Source: Abyssicoccus albus
GTDB taxonomy: Bacteria > Bacillota > Bacilli > Staphylococcales > Abyssicoccaceae
DNA: 64,000 nucleotides
Direction of reading: 5' to 3'
Assembly (NCBI RefSeq): GCF_003815035.1
Contig: NZ_RKRK01000005.1
Span: 40,729 to 104,728 of the forward strand
A model generated the notes under the pieces. That model was not told where the DNA came from, did no database searches, and saw nothing but the letters and a program-made list of their open reading frames with translations. Shown in pieces: positions 19,096 through 29,081 of this stretch. Numbering within the stretch: position 1 is the first letter of the stretch; each line of letters opens with the position of its first letter. The translations under genes and the position numbers were made by a program.

Positions 19096-20147
19096 TAATT
19101 AATCCTCCTGCCAGAATTGCGGTCAAAGAATTTAATTTTACTAAACGGCACAAAGAATGTGAGTTTTTGATTATAGTTGATATTAGTTTCATTGCTCACT
19201 TTCACTATAATATTGTGCGTAAAATATTTTAGGTGAACAAGTTTTTCAGAGCCTACCATTTCTATTAACTCAATTGGTAATTCTTTAAATTGAATACTAT
19301 CTTGAAGATGTTCATCGATTATAATATCTTCAGGACGAAATCCGACTACCACATCATTTTTAAGAGTTTCGCTTGGAGTATTGTTACTTTCCATTAATTG
19401 CATAATGATATCTTTTGATGTACTAATTTGATTCATAGGAGGGCTACCCATAAATGTCGCGACAAATAAATTTGCTGGCTCTTTATAGATTTCCTCTGGC
19501 GTTCCTATCTGTTGAACTATTCCATCTTTCATCACGACTATACGATCGGCCATTGTCATTGCTTCCGTTTGATCATGTGTTACATAAACTGTTGTTGCTT
19601 TCATCTTTCTATGAAGTTTGATGATTTCAGAACGCATTTGAATTCTTAATTTAGCGTCTAAATTAGATAACGGCTCATCCATTAAATAAACTTTCGCATC
19701 TCGCACTATCGCTCTACCTAAAGCAACCCTTTGTTTTTGTCCCCCTGATAATTCTTTCGGCTTTCTTTCTAATAAATGTTCAATCTCGAGTATATTTGCT
19801 GAGTCATGTACTTTCTTTTGTATTTCATTTTTCTTCATCTTTCTCATTTTTAACCCGAAAGCCATATTATTATAAACTGTCATATGTGGGTATAGAGCAT
19901 AATTTTGAAATACCATTGCTATATCTCTATCTTTAGGATGCATATTATTTACTTTCTTTTGATCTATTTCAATAGATCCTTTAGTGATATCTTCTAACCC
20001 CGCAATCATTCTAAGCGTAGTGGATTTACCACAACCAGATGGTCCAACAAAAACTATAAACTCATTTTCTTCAATTAATAAATTGAAATTCTTCACGGCA
20101 TAATCATTTCCATTGTAAGATTTATGTATATTCTCGAGTTTAAGCAT
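19095..20147 (-). CDS. ABC importer ATPase, UgpC/MsmK type
   Basis: A 350-residue ATPase of CUT1 importers. Walker A GPSGCGKST at about 36-44, signature LSGGQKQR near 133, Walker B 'VYLMDEP' and switch His in 'YVTHDQTEAM'. Residues 240-350 form the TOBE regulatory region. MsmK/UgpC-like ATPases may serve several importers, but this copy is the first gene of the operon. AAAGGGGTG precedes its ATG. The 130 bp upstream, very AT-rich, should hold the operon promoter. Confidence 0.92.
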   Translation of the reverse strand: MLKLENIHKSYNGNDYAVKNFNLLIEENEFIVFVGPSGCGKSTTLRMIAGLEDITKGSIEIDQKKVNNMHPKDRDIAMVFQNYALYPHMTVYNNMAFGLKMRKMKKNEIQKKVHDSANILEIEHLLERKPKELSGGQKQRVALGRAIVRDAKVYLMDEPLSNLDAKLRIQMRSEIIKLHRKMKATTVYVTHDQTEAMTMADRIVVMKDGIVQQIGTPEEIYKEPANLFVATFMGSPPMNQISTSKDIIMQLMESNNTPSETLKNDVVVGFRPEDIIIDEHLQDSIQFKELPIELIEMVGSEKLVHLKYFTHNIIVKVSNETNINYNQKLTFFVPFSKIKFFDRNSGRRIN

Positions 20148-20236
20148 ATACCCACACCCCTTTTCTAATATATTTAAATAGTAACACCACCATTTTAATT
20201 ATTAATTAATATATGTTTAAAATTATGTAAAAAAAA
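20148..20236 (-). promoter_or_regulatory. Probable promoter/operator region of the ABC operon
   Basis: About 90 bp between the terminator of the tdh-like gene and the ATPase gene, almost all A and T, with a near-palindromic TTAATTATTAATTAA around 20198-20212. Every later junction of the nine-gene operon is 35 bp or less, so the main promoter should be here. I cannot assign clear -35/-10 boxes or a DeoR operator. Confidence 0.4.
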
Positions 20237-20266
20237 TGACTTTTGTTTTTTTCAAAACAAAAGTCA
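20237..20266 (-). terminator. Terminator of the kbl/tdh operon
   Basis: An inverted repeat TGACTTTTGTTTT / AAAACAAAAGTCA with a four-base loop lies 13 bp after the tdh-like stop codon and is followed, on the minus strand, by a run of eight T. A clear intrinsic terminator. Confidence 0.85.
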
Positions 20267-20278
20267 AACAAAAATTTT

Positions 20279-21220
20279 CTATTTATTTCTAATCGCTTCT
20301 AACATCACTTCAGTCATTTTCTCTAAATCATATTTTGGATTGAATTTCCACTGTCTTCTCGCTTCACTATCATCAATATGATTCGGCCAACTATTCGCAA
20401 TACCTTGACGTACCGGGTCAACATCATAATTCATTTCAAAATCAGGTATATGCTTCTTCACTTCAGCAGCAATTTGTTCAGGCTCAAAACTCATTCCTGT
20501 AATATTAAATGCGTTACGGGTTTCTAATTGATCGCCATCTGCTTCCATTAAATCGATAATCGCTTGAACTGCATCATCCATATACATCATGTCCATATAT
20601 GTTCCTTTGTCAATATACGATGTATATTGACCTTCTCTAATCGCTTGGAAGTATATATCTACAGCGTAATCCGTCGTACCTCCGCCTGGTTCTTTCACAT
20701 GTGAAATTAATCCTGGGAATCTAACTCCACGTGTATCAACTCCGAATTTGTGATAATAATAATCACACAATAATTCACCTGATACTTTATTCACACCATA
20801 CATCGTTGTTGGTCTTTGAATCGTCACTTGTGGCGTATCATCTTTCGGCGTCGTTGGGCCAAACGCTCCAATACTACTTGGTGTAAAGAATTGTAAATCA
20901 TATTCTCGTGCAACTTCTAATGCATTTACAAGTCCTCCCATATTTAAGTTCCACGCGATGAGAGGTTTTGATTCTGCGACTGCACTTAACAGTGCCGCCA
21001 TATGCATAATCGTATCTGGTTTAAATGATTCGACAAGTTCTTTCATTCGATCGATATTCATGACATCTAATACTTCGAATGGCTTTCCTTTAAAGATTTC
21101 CATATCTGGCTCTCTAATATCTGTTGGAAGTACATTCTCATCACCGTATACTTCTCTTAACTTCTGTGTTAATTCTGTACCAATTTGTCCTAACGCGCCA
21201 GTAATTATAATTCTTTTCAT
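20279..21220 (-). CDS. SDR-type L-threonine 3-dehydrogenase (NAD-dependent epimerase family)
   Basis: A 313-residue extended short-chain dehydrogenase/reductase. The NAD-binding GALGQIG is at residues 8-14 and the catalytic Tyr-Lys in YGVNKVSGE near 143. It resembles the SDR-type threonine dehydrogenases (epimerase-like) and is next to kbl, which uses the product 2-amino-3-oxobutyrate, so threonine oxidation is the best call. S. aureus homologues are often annotated only as NAD-dependent epimerases. It follows kbl by about 27 bp. Confidence 0.8.
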   Translation of the reverse strand: MKRIIITGALGQIGTELTQKLREVYGDENVLPTDIREPDMEIFKGKPFEVLDVMNIDRMKELVESFKPDTIMHMAALLSAVAESKPLIAWNLNMGGLVNALEVAREYDLQFFTPSSIGAFGPTTPKDDTPQVTIQRPTTMYGVNKVSGELLCDYYYHKFGVDTRGVRFPGLISHVKEPGGGTTDYAVDIYFQAIREGQYTSYIDKGTYMDMMYMDDAVQAIIDLMEADGDQLETRNAFNITGMSFEPEQIAAEVKKHIPDFEMNYDVDPVRQGIANSWPNHIDDSEARRQWKFNPKYDLEKMTEVMLEAIRNK

Positions 21221-21247
21221 AATTCACCTACACTCCTTTAACATCAG

Positions 21248-22438
21248 TTACGATAGTACACCTAGCTCCTTTCCTACTTTTTCGTAAACTTTCAATGCTT
21301 CGTCTAACATTTCTTTCGTATGTGCCGCTGTCGGCATATTACGTACACGACCTGTTCCTTTGGGTACTGTTGGGAAGACAATGGACTTCGCATATACGCC
21401 TTCTTCCATTAGACGTTTAGAGAATTGTTGAGTTGTTTTCTCATCACCGATAATACATGGCGTAATTGGTGTTTCTGAATGACCGATATCAAATCCTAAT
21501 GATTTTAATCCTTCTTTTAAGTAATCACCATTTTCCCATAATTTATCATGCAATTCTGTTGAATCCATTAACATTTGTACCGCTTCTGTAATTGCTTTCG
21601 TATCTCCAGGTGCTAAAGATGTTGAGAATAAGAATGGTCTTGAAGCAACTTTTAACCAGTCAATCAATTGCTGACTTCCTGCGACGTATCCTCCAACTAC
21701 ACCAATCGCTTTCGATAATGTACCGATTTGGAAGTCAATTTTATCTTGTAGACCGAAATGTTTAACTGTTCCAGCACCTTTACCCATTACACCGCTTCCA
21801 TGCGCATCATCAACATACGTAATTAATCCGAACTCTTCTGCAATCTCAACAATCTCAGGAAGTTTTGCAACATCTCCATCCATTGAGAATACACCGTCTG
21901 TAATATACATCACTTTATTATATTGTCCTGATTCTACTGCTTCTTTCGCTTTCTGTCTTAAATCATCCATGTCCGAATGTTTAACACGGATAATTTTTGC
22001 TTTTGAAAGACGACATCCATCTATAATTGAAGCGTGGTTTAATTCATCTGATAAAATTGCATCGTGCTTATTCATCACCGCAGAAATAGCAGCCATATTG
22101 CAGTTAAATCCTGATTGATAAGCAATTGCAGCTTCAGTACCTTTAAATTTAGCTAACGTCTCTTCTAATTCAACGTGTAAATCAAGTGTTCCGTTAATCG
22201 TTCTTACAGCACCGGCACCTACACCATGAGAATCAACAGCAGATTTCGCAGCTTGTTTTAGTGTTTCATTTGTTGCAAGTCCTAAGTAGTTATTTGATGA
22301 TAAATTAATCATCTTTCGTCCATCAATTGTTATTTCAGCACCATTCGCACCTTCTACAACATTGATTTCATTGTACAAACCATTATCTTTTAACTCTTTC
22401 AAATTTGACTCTAAAAATTCATTCAATGCCTTAGTCAT
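21248..22438 (-). CDS. kbl: Glycine C-acetyltransferase (2-amino-3-ketobutyrate CoA ligase)
   Basis: PLP enzyme that splits 2-amino-3-oxobutyrate with CoA into glycine and acetyl-CoA. Alpha-oxoamine synthase motifs: 'NYLGLATN', '[11 protein letters not shown]' and the Schiff-base lysine in '[13 protein letters not shown]'. 396 residues. The start MTKALNEF has GGAGG 8 bases upstream; the frame extends 9 codons further without a site. First gene of the kbl-tdh operon. Confidence 0.93.
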   Translation of the reverse strand: MTKALNEFLESNLKELKDNGLYNEINVVEGANGAEITIDGRKMINLSSNNYLGLATNETLKQAAKSAVDSHGVGAGAVRTINGTLDLHVELEETLAKFKGTEAAIAYQSGFNCNMAAISAVMNKHDAILSDELNHASIIDGCRLSKAKIIRVKHSDMDDLRQKAKEAVESGQYNKVMYITDGVFSMDGDVAKLPEIVEIAEEFGLITYVDDAHGSGVMGKGAGTVKHFGLQDKIDFQIGTLSKAIGVVGGYVAGSQQLIDWLKVASRPFLFSTSLAPGDTKAITEAVQMLMDSTELHDKLWENGDYLKEGLKSLGFDIGHSETPITPCIIGDEKTTQQFSKRLMEEGVYAKSIVFPTVPKGTGRVRNMPTAAHTKEMLDEALKVYEKVGKELGVLS

Positions 22439-22579
22439 TTTTATGACCTCCAAATTATTATTCATTTATAGTTTAACATTTTCATCTGTAAGTATTAATT
22501 ATTATGTAGAACTTCTTATCTTTTATATTTGTCTGAAAATTGATACAATATAAACTAAAAATAAAGGAGATGAAATAAT

Positions 22580-23758
22580 ATGTTCGATATTACTCAACAG
22601 ATTGAATCCCACTACCGTGAAATGGTTAATTTGCGTCGACACTTTCATATGAATCCTGAACTATCATTCCAAGAATATAAAACATCACAATATATTGCAG
22701 ATTACTTAACAGACTTAGGCCTGGATGAAGTAAGAACAAATGTCGGTGGTCTAGGTGTAGTTGGTAAGATTATCATTGACACAAATCTTCCTACTGTAGC
22801 TCTTCGTGCCGATTTTGATGCACTTCCAATTCAAGATGAAAAAGACGTATCATATAAATCTACAATCGATGGCGTGATGCATGCGTGTGGTCATGATGCA
22901 CATACTGCCTCGTTACTTATTGTTGCCAAAATTTTAAATGCGCATAAAGATGAACTCACAGGGAACGTAACCTTTATATTTCAACACGGAGAAGAAGTGG
23001 ATCCGGGTGGTGCCATTTCAATGATTAAAGATGGCGCTCTAGATCGTGTCGATATTATCTTCGGTCAACATATGTCTAGCGATCTCCCTGTTGGCACAAT
23101 AGGTTATAAATCAGGGACATTAACAGGTATGCCAGATGATTTCTTCATTACAATGAAAGGTAAGGGTGGTCACGCGTCTAAACCTGAATCAACAATTGAT
23201 CCAGTTGCTGCCACAATTTCTCTTTGTAATCAAATGCAGTTCATCCATAGAAATATTCCATCTAGTTCATCAAATGTACTATCCATCACGATGATTCAAA
23301 CAGGTTCGCAAAACAACATCATTCCTGAAGAATCCAAAATCGCTGGAACAATACGAACATTTGACTATCAAACTCAAAAAATAATGATTGATTCATTAAA
23401 AAAATGTCTCAATTCAACAAGCACGTATTTTGGTGTTACTTATGAACTTGAATACCTAAAAGGATATCCACCTATCGTTAACGATCATTACGCTACACAG
23501 CTCATATATGATAGCGCATCAAATAGTACTTCAATTGATAAAGTCATAGAATTAGAAGCAAGCCTAGGGGGTGAAGACTTCAGCTATTATTTACAAAGAG
23601 TACCAGGATCCTTTTTCCACACAGGAACTTATAATCCTAATTTTAAAGCTGGATACCCTCACCACCATCCATTATTTGATATTGATGAAAGTGGTATGAA
23701 GTATGGCGTTGAAGTCTTAATCAATGCTACGCTTAAGTATTTTAATGATCAGTCCTAA
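22580..23758 (+). CDS. M20 (M20D) amidohydrolase, hippurate hydrolase-like
   Basis: A 392-residue two-metal amidohydrolase. Metal motifs are 'HACGHDAHTASL' near residue 100, 'HGEEVDPGG' near 135 and 'GGEDFSYY' near 330; the dimerisation/lid motif is 'GGHASKPESTIDP'. Relatives cleave N-acyl amino acids, and the S. aureus gene at the same place (between kbl and tuf) is labelled HipO-like. The natural substrate is unknown. GGAGATG precedes the ATG. Convergent with the isochorismatase gene. Confidence 0.88.
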   Translation: MFDITQQIESHYREMVNLRRHFHMNPELSFQEYKTSQYIADYLTDLGLDEVRTNVGGLGVVGKIIIDTNLPTVALRADFDALPIQDEKDVSYKSTIDGVMHACGHDAHTASLLIVAKILNAHKDELTGNVTFIFQHGEEVDPGGAISMIKDGALDRVDIIFGQHMSSDLPVGTIGYKSGTLTGMPDDFFITMKGKGGHASKPESTIDPVAATISLCNQMQFIHRNIPSSSSNVLSITMIQTGSQNNIIPEESKIAGTIRTFDYQTQKIMIDSLKKCLNSTSTYFGVTYELEYLKGYPPIVNDHYATQLIYDSASNSTSIDKVIELEASLGGEDFSYYLQRVPGSFFHTGTYNPNFKAGYPHHHPLFDIDESGMKYGVEVLINATLKYFNDQS

Positions 23759-23760
23759 TT

Positions 23761-24309
23761 TTATTCAACTGTTGCTCCCAATGTCTTTTCAAAGTGACTT
23801 AACGCAAATTCATGACCTACTTGATTAAAAGATGCGACACAATCTTTATAAATAGTTATATCATACCCTAAGTTATATGCATCAATTGCAGTGTGTAGAA
23901 TGCATATATCTGTAACTAAGCCTGTCAATTGGATTGATTCAATATTTCTCTCTTTAAGTAACAGTTGCAGTGGCGTACCTTGGAAAGCGCTATACCTAGT
24001 TTTTTCAATGAAGAATACAAGTTCATCATCTTTTATTTCATTATATAAATCTCTAATACTTTGATAAAGTTCAATTCCTTTACTTCCCAATATATTATGT
24101 TCTGGAAATAGTTTTGTTTCTGGATGATAATAATCTTCTTCAACATGGGCATCCATCATAAAGAAAATAAATTCACCATCATTATATGATTGTTTAATTC
24201 TTTCATATAATGATTTTTCTATATGTTGCGCTGCTTCTCCAGCAGTTAATTTACCATCTGTTGCAACAAAATCATATGAATAATCAATAATCAGCAACGC
24301 TTTATTCAA
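23761..24309 (-). CDS. Isochorismatase-family cysteine hydrolase (nicotinamidase-like)
   Basis: A 182-residue hydrolase: catalytic Asp in 'LLIIDYSYDFV' (Asp9), Lys in 'IEKTRYSAF' and nucleophile Cys in 'LTGLVTDICILHTA' near residue 134. The metal-binding 'MMDAHVEEDYYHPE' region agrees with PncA-type nicotinamidases, which make nicotinic acid for NAD synthesis, so that is the likeliest reaction. Related amidases cannot be excluded. It lies just downstream of the tuf terminator on the same strand. Confidence 0.82.
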   Translation of the reverse strand: MNKALLIIDYSYDFVATDGKLTAGEAAQHIEKSLYERIKQSYNDGEFIFFMMDAHVEEDYYHPETKLFPEHNILGSKGIELYQSIRDLYNEIKDDELVFFIEKTRYSAFQGTPLQLLLKERNIESIQLTGLVTDICILHTAIDAYNLGYDITIYKDCVASFNQVGHEFALSHFEKTLGATVE

Positions 24310-24352
24310 TGCTATCCCTCCTCACTTTGGGTAACCGCTTACATTATAACAC

Positions 24353-24382
24353 AAAAAAAGCAAAGAGGATTATCCTCTTTGC
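24353..24382 (-). terminator. Terminator of tuf
   Basis: A 10-bp perfect stem GCAAAGAGGA/TCCTCTTTGC with a TTA loop lies 13 bp beyond the tuf stop and is followed by seven T on the minus strand. It ends the str operon. Confidence 0.92.
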
Positions 24383-24394
24383 CTTAAGTCTCAC

Positions 24395-25582
24395 TTACTC
24401 TTCGATTACAGATACAACGCCTGATCCTACAGTACGTCCACCTTCACGGATAGAGAAACGAGTACCATCTTCAATAGCGATTGGAGAGATTAATTCAACG
24501 TTCATTTCAACGTTATCTCCAGGCATAACCATTTCAGTACCTTCTGGTAAAGTTACAACACCTGTAACATCAGTAGTACGGAAATAGAATTGTGGACGGT
24601 AGTTTGAGAAGAATGGAGTATGACGTCCACCTTCGTCTTTAGATAATACATATACTTCAGCTTTAAACTTAGTGTGTGGAGTGATTGATCCAGGAGCCGC
24701 TAATACTTGACCACGTTGGATATCTTCACGGTTCACACCACGTAATAAGGCACCAATATTATCTCCAGCTTCAGCATAGTCTAATAACTTACGGAACATT
24801 TCAACACCAGTGATTGTTGTTTTAGTAGACTCGTCTTTAATACCGATGATTTCGATTTCGTCACCGACTTTAACTGATCCACGCTCAACACGTCCTGTTG
24901 CAACTGTACCACGACCAGTAATTGAGAATACGTCCTCAACTGGCATCATGAATGGCTTATCAGAATCACGTTCTGGAGTTGGGATGTACTCATCAACTGC
25001 AGCCATTAATTCTAAAATTTTGTCTTCGTATTCTTTAACACCTTCTAAAGCTTTAAGCGCTGAACCAGCGATTACTGGAACGTCATCTCCAGGGAAGTCA
25101 TATTCTGATAATAATTCACGAACTTCCATTTCAACTAATTCTAATAATTCTTCATCGTCAACCATGTCAACTTTGTTTAAGAATACAACTAATGCTGGAA
25201 CACCAACGTTACGTGATAATAGAATGTGTTCACGTGTTTGTGGCATTGGACCATCAGCAGCAGATACTACTAAGATACCGCCGTCCATTTGAGCAGCACC
25301 AGTAATCATGTTCTTAACATAGTCAGCGTGTCCTGGGCAGTCAACGTGTGCATAGTGACGTGTTTCAGTTTCATACTCTATATGTGAAGTATTGATTGTG
25401 ATTCCACGTTCTTTTTCCTCTGGAGCGTTATCAATCATATCATATGATTGTGCTTCTCCAGCACCACTTTTCGCTAATACTGTAGCGATTGCAGCTGTTA
25501 ATGTAGTTTTCCCGTGGTCAACGTGACCAATTGTACCGATATTGGCATGGGTCTTCGAGCGATCAAATTTTTCTTTAGCCAT
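24395..25582 (-). CDS. tuf: Elongation factor Tu
   Basis: Delivers aminoacyl-tRNA to the ribosome. 395 residues, with P-loop GHVDHGKT at 19-26, switch I 'KERGITIN', G3 'DCPGHADY' and G4 'NKVDMVD'. The protein is nearly that of S. aureus, with small changes (SKTHAN near the start, SVIEE at the end). Strong GGAG site. It is separated from fusA by 135 bp that contain a hairpin and a TATAAT, so it may also be transcribed alone. Confidence 0.98.
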   Translation of the reverse strand: MAKEKFDRSKTHANIGTIGHVDHGKTTLTAAIATVLAKSGAGEAQSYDMIDNAPEEKERGITINTSHIEYETETRHYAHVDCPGHADYVKNMITGAAQMDGGILVVSAADGPMPQTREHILLSRNVGVPALVVFLNKVDMVDDEELLELVEMEVRELLSEYDFPGDDVPVIAGSALKALEGVKEYEDKILELMAAVDEYIPTPERDSDKPFMMPVEDVFSITGRGTVATGRVERGSVKVGDEIEIIGIKDESTKTTITGVEMFRKLLDYAEAGDNIGALLRGVNREDIQRGQVLAAPGSITPHTKFKAEVYVLSKDEGGRHTPFFSNYRPQFYFRTTDVTGVVTLPEGTEMVMPGDNVEMNVELISPIAIEDGTRFSIREGGRTVGSGVVSVIEE

Positions 25583-25622
25583 TATAATACTCTCCTTTAA
25601 TATATGTTAATTTTATTTAAAT

Positions 25623-25655
25623 CATGCATAAAGGTATTATATCACTTTATGCATG
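25623..25655 (-). promoter_or_regulatory. Hairpin with internal TATAAT between fusA and tuf
   Basis: An 11-bp perfect inverted repeat (CATGCATAAAG / CTTTATGCATG) encloses, on the minus strand, GATATAATACC, which looks like a -10 box 50 bp before tuf. No good -35 box is seen 17 bp upstream. It may be a weak terminator, an mRNA processing site or part of a tuf-specific promoter. Confidence 0.4.
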
Positions 25656-25717
25656 TTAATTCCTATATAATCGTTATAAATCATTTACTTAAAAAAATCA
25701 AATCATTTAATTAAAGA

Positions 25718-27799
25718 TTATTCACCTTTATTTTTCTTGATGATTTCTTCAGCTACTGATTTAGGAACCTCTTCATAATGATCAAATGTCATAGTATAAG
25801 TTCCACGACCTTGTGTATTAGAACGTAATGACGTTGAGTAACCAAACATTTCCGAAAGTGGAACATACGCATTAACGACTTGTGCGTTACCGCGAGCATT
25901 CATTCCATCTACACGTCCACGACGTGAAGTAATATCTCCCATAATATCTCCCATATATTCTTCAGGGATGATTACTTCAACTTTCATCATTGGTTCTAAG
26001 ATAACAGGTTGACACACTTTAGCCGCTTCTTTTAATGCAAGTGATGCTGCAATTTTGAAGGCCATTTCAGATGAATCGACATCATGGTATGAACCATCAA
26101 ATAATTTCGCTTTCACATCAATTAATGGATAGCCGGCAATAACACCATTTTCCATTGCATCTTTAAGACCAGCTTCTACTGATGGGATATATTCACGAGG
26201 AACAACACCACCAACGATTGCGTTTTCAAATTCAAATCCTGCACCTACTTCATTTGGAGTAAATTCAATATGAACATCACCATATTGTCCTTTACCACCT
26301 GATTGACGTGAGAATTTACCTTGAACGCTTGCTGATTGTTTAAATGTTTCACGGTAAGATACCATTGGCGCACCAACGTTACATTCAACTTTGAATTCAC
26401 GTTTCATACGGTCAACTAAAATATCTAAGTGTAATTCACCCATACCTGCAATGATAACTTGTCCAGTTTCTTCATCCGTATGCGCATGGAATGTAGGGTC
26501 TTCTTCTTGTAATTTAACAAGTGATTCTGTCATTTTAGCTTGGTCTGCTTTAGACTTAGGCTCAACAGAAAGTTGGATTACTGGCTCTGGGAACTCCATA
26601 GACTCTAGGATGATATCATCTTTTTCACCACATAAAGTATCTCCAGTTCCTGTACCTTTAAGACCTACTGCTCCAGCGATATCTCCAGCGTATACTGTTG
26701 AAATCTCTTCACGAGAGTTTGCGTGCATTTGTAAGATACGCCCAACACGTTCACGCTTACCTTTCGTAGAGTTTTTAACGTATGAACCAGATGATAATGT
26801 ACCTGAGTACACACGGAAGAATGTTAATTTACCAACGAATGGATCCGTTGCAACTTTAAATGCTAATGCAGCAAAGTCAGCTGAATCATCAGCTCTAGCG
26901 ATAACTTCTTCTTCTTCATCACTTACACGGTGTCCAACAATTGGTTTAACGTCTAATGGAGATGGTAAGTAATCTAAAACGGCGTCAATCATCAATTGAA
27001 CACCTTTGTTTTTGAATGCTGTACCACAAAGTACTGGATAGAATTCTACATCACAAGTTGCTTTACGGATTGCCGCTTTCAACTCATCCTTTGAAATTTC
27101 TTCTCCGCCTAAATATTTCTCCATAATTTCTTCATTGACTTCTGACAAACCTTCAATTAAACCTTCTCTTAATTCTTCAGCTTCAGCCATAAATTCTTCA
27201 GGAATATCTATTTCTTCAATTTCAGTTCCTAAATCATTATTATAATTGAATGCTCTCATCTCAACTAAATCGATGATACCTGAGAAGTTATCTTCAGCAC
27301 CAATTGGAAGTTGAATTGGATGCGCGTTTGCTTGTAATCGCTCTTTAAGTGTTCCTACTGAATATTTGAAGTCAGCACCTGTTTTGTCCATCTTATTGAT
27401 GAATACAATACGAGGAACACCATATGTCGTTGCTTGTCTCCAAACTGTTTCAGTTTGTGGTTCAACGCCTGATTGAGCATCCAGCACAGTTACAGCACCA
27501 TCTAATACACGTAATGAACGTTCAACTTCAACAGTGAAATCTACGTGTCCTGGTGTATCAATAATGTTGATACGGTGATCCTTCCAAGAAGCAGTTGTCG
27601 CAGCACTTGTAATTGTAATACCACGTTCTTGTTCTTGTTCCATCCAGTCCATCTGAGATGCACCTTCGTGTGTTTCTCCAATTTTATGAATCTTACCTGT
27701 GTAATAAAGAATACGTTCAGTCGTTGTCGTCTTTCCAGCATCGATGTGAGCCATGATACCGATATTACGAGTTTTTTCTAGTGAAAACTCTCTTGCCAT
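25718..27799 (-). CDS. fusA: Elongation factor G
   Basis: GTPase that translocates tRNA and mRNA on the ribosome and, with RRF, recycles ribosomes. 693 residues; P-loop AHIDAGKT at 17-24, '[10 protein letters not shown]', 'DTPGHVDF' and 'NKMDKTGA'. All five domains are covered and the length equals that of staphylococcal EF-G, the fusidic acid target. It lies 65 bp after rpsG in the rpsL-rpsG-fusA-tuf operon. Confidence 0.98.
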   Translation of the reverse strand: MAREFSLEKTRNIGIMAHIDAGKTTTTERILYYTGKIHKIGETHEGASQMDWMEQEQERGITITSAATTASWKDHRINIIDTPGHVDFTVEVERSLRVLDGAVTVLDAQSGVEPQTETVWRQATTYGVPRIVFINKMDKTGADFKYSVGTLKERLQANAHPIQLPIGAEDNFSGIIDLVEMRAFNYNNDLGTEIEEIDIPEEFMAEAEELREGLIEGLSEVNEEIMEKYLGGEEISKDELKAAIRKATCDVEFYPVLCGTAFKNKGVQLMIDAVLDYLPSPLDVKPIVGHRVSDEEEEVIARADDSADFAALAFKVATDPFVGKLTFFRVYSGTLSSGSYVKNSTKGKRERVGRILQMHANSREEISTVYAGDIAGAVGLKGTGTGDTLCGEKDDIILESMEFPEPVIQLSVEPKSKADQAKMTESLVKLQEEDPTFHAHTDEETGQVIIAGMGELHLDILVDRMKREFKVECNVGAPMVSYRETFKQSASVQGKFSRQSGGKGQYGDVHIEFTPNEVGAGFEFENAIVGGVVPREYIPSVEAGLKDAMENGVIAGYPLIDVKAKLFDGSYHDVDSSEMAFKIAASLALKEAAKVCQPVILEPMMKVEVIIPEEYMGDIMGDITSRRGRVDGMNARGNAQVVNAYVPLSEMFGYSTSLRSNTQGRGTYTMTFDHYEEVPKSVAEEIIKKNKGE

Positions 27800-27864
27800 A
27801 AGTATTCTTTCCCCTTCCTAAGGTTATTTATATGGTAATAACCCGTCTAAATAGACGTGTTATT

Positions 27865-28335
27865 TTACCATCTGTAGTGAGCAAATGCTTTGTTTGCTTC
27901 TGCCATTTTATGCATGTCTTCACGTTTCTTAACGGCACCACCAGTGTTGTTAGCAGCATCTAAAATTTCATTCGCTAGACGCTCTTCCATTGTCTTTTCA
28001 CCACGAAGGCGTGCGTAATTAACTAACCAACGTAAACCAAGTGTCGTACGACGATCAGGACGAACTTCTACAGGTACTTGATAGTTAGAACCACCAACAC
28101 GACGTGCTTTAACTTCAAGCACTGGCATGATGTTGTTTAATGCTTCATCAAATACTTCCATAGCATCTTTACCCGAACGTTCTTGCACTAAATCAAAAGC
28201 ATTGTATAAAATACGTTGCGCTGTACCACGTTTTCCGTCAATCATAATTTTATTAATTAATTTTGTTACTAATTTAGAATTATGAATCGGATCCGGTAAT
28301 ACGTCACGCTTTGGTACTGAACCTTTACGAGGCAT
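27865..28335 (-). CDS. rpsG: 30S ribosomal protein S7
   Basis: Primary 16S rRNA-binding protein that organises the 3' head of the small subunit. 156 residues from [16 protein letters not shown], the standard S7 start, with GGAGG upstream; the open frame extends 23 codons further without meaning. It ends [11 protein letters not shown] as in staphylococci. Second gene of the str operon. Confidence 0.97.
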   Translation of the reverse strand: MPRKGSVPKRDVLPDPIHNSKLVTKLINKIMIDGKRGTAQRILYNAFDLVQERSGKDAMEVFDEALNNIMPVLEVKARRVGGSNYQVPVEVRPDRRTTLGLRWLVNYARLRGEKTMEERLANEILDAANNTGGAVKKREDMHKMAEANKAFAHYRW

Positions 28336-28437
28336 AATGAATCCTCCTTTCATAGTATAATTTATTTTTTTTGTATATTCCACTTTCAACAATAATTTTA
28401 ACAATTAATTTACATTTGAAATAAAACTGTTTAATTA

Positions 28438-28851
28438 TTATTCTTTAGGCTTCTTAGTTCCGTATAATGAACGGCCTTGACGGCGCCCATCAACACCTGA
28501 AGTATCAAGTGCACCACGTACAATGTGATAACGTACCCCTGGTAAGTCTTTTACACGTCCACCACGTACAAGTACAACACTGTGCTCTTGTAAGTTATGG
28601 CCGATACCAGGAATGTATGCATTGACCTCCATGTTATTCGATAAACGAACACGCGCATATTTACGTAATGCTGAGTTCGGTTTTTTCGGTGTCATTGTTC
28701 CAACACGTGTACAAACACCACGCTTTTGTGGAGAGTTTGTTATCGTTGGACGCTTCTTCAAACTGTTGAAACCTCTGTTCATTGCTGGAGAATTTGATTT
28801 CTTACTTTTAGATTGACGCGGTTTACGAACTAACTGATTAATAGTAGGCAT
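28438..28851 (-). CDS. rpsL: 30S ribosomal protein S12
   Basis: Decoding-centre protein. 137 residues beginning [13 protein letters not shown]. The lysine-rich loops linked to streptomycin resistance ('[17 protein letters not shown]' and '[13 protein letters not shown]') look wild type. First gene of the str operon. In S. aureus a gene for an L7Ae-like protein precedes rpsL; here the interval to rpoC holds only leader and terminator sequence. Confidence 0.97.
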   Translation of the reverse strand: MPTINQLVRKPRQSKSKKSNSPAMNRGFNSLKKRPTITNSPQKRGVCTRVGTMTPKKPNSALRKYARVRLSNNMEVNAYIPGIGHNLQEHSVVLVRGGRVKDLPGVRYHIVRGALDTSGVDGRRQGRSLYGTKKPKE

Positions 28852-28877
28852 ATTTTATCCTCCTCTCTTTCATTAAT

Positions 28878-28935
28878 ACCACACATCCAGGTGGTTCATT
28901 TTTGAAGTAAAAAAATTACGTAAGATTAATCTTAC
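28878..28935 (-). promoter_or_regulatory. Leader with terminator-like hairpin before rpsL
   Basis: On the minus strand, a perfect palindrome GTAAGATTAATCTTAC (28920-28935) is followed by a run of seven T, then by a second small hairpin ACCAC-N8-GTGGT (28878-28895) just before the rpsL ribosome site. This is the layout of a transcription attenuator for the str operon. It could instead be a second terminator for rpoC. Confidence 0.45.
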
Positions 28936-29027
28936 ATGGTCATCGTGATACTCTATTCAAAAGTAACCTTAACAATAGTATCATTTTAATAGTTATTTGT
29001 CAAAGTATTTTTCTATTATTAAAAAGA

Positions 29028-29065
29028 AGAAAACAATTTAATTGCCTTCAATTAAATTGTTTTCT
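29028..29065 (-). terminator. Terminator of the rpoBC operon
   Basis: A perfect 17-bp stem (AGAAAACAATTTAATTG and its complement) with a CCTT loop lies 17 bp after the rpoC stop codon, followed by TTTTTAATA on the minus strand. A strong intrinsic terminator separating rpoBC from the str operon. Confidence 0.92.
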
Positions 29066-29081
29066 GGGTTTAATACACTAA

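Noticed and set aside
24810..25292. 160-codon plus-strand frame
   Set aside because: It lies wholly opposite tuf; its Ser/Thr-rich translation is the antisense of a highly biased gene and has no ribosome site.
26391..26972. 193-codon plus-strand frame
   Set aside because: Antisense to fusA, whose reading frame is unmistakable; no domain is recognisable.
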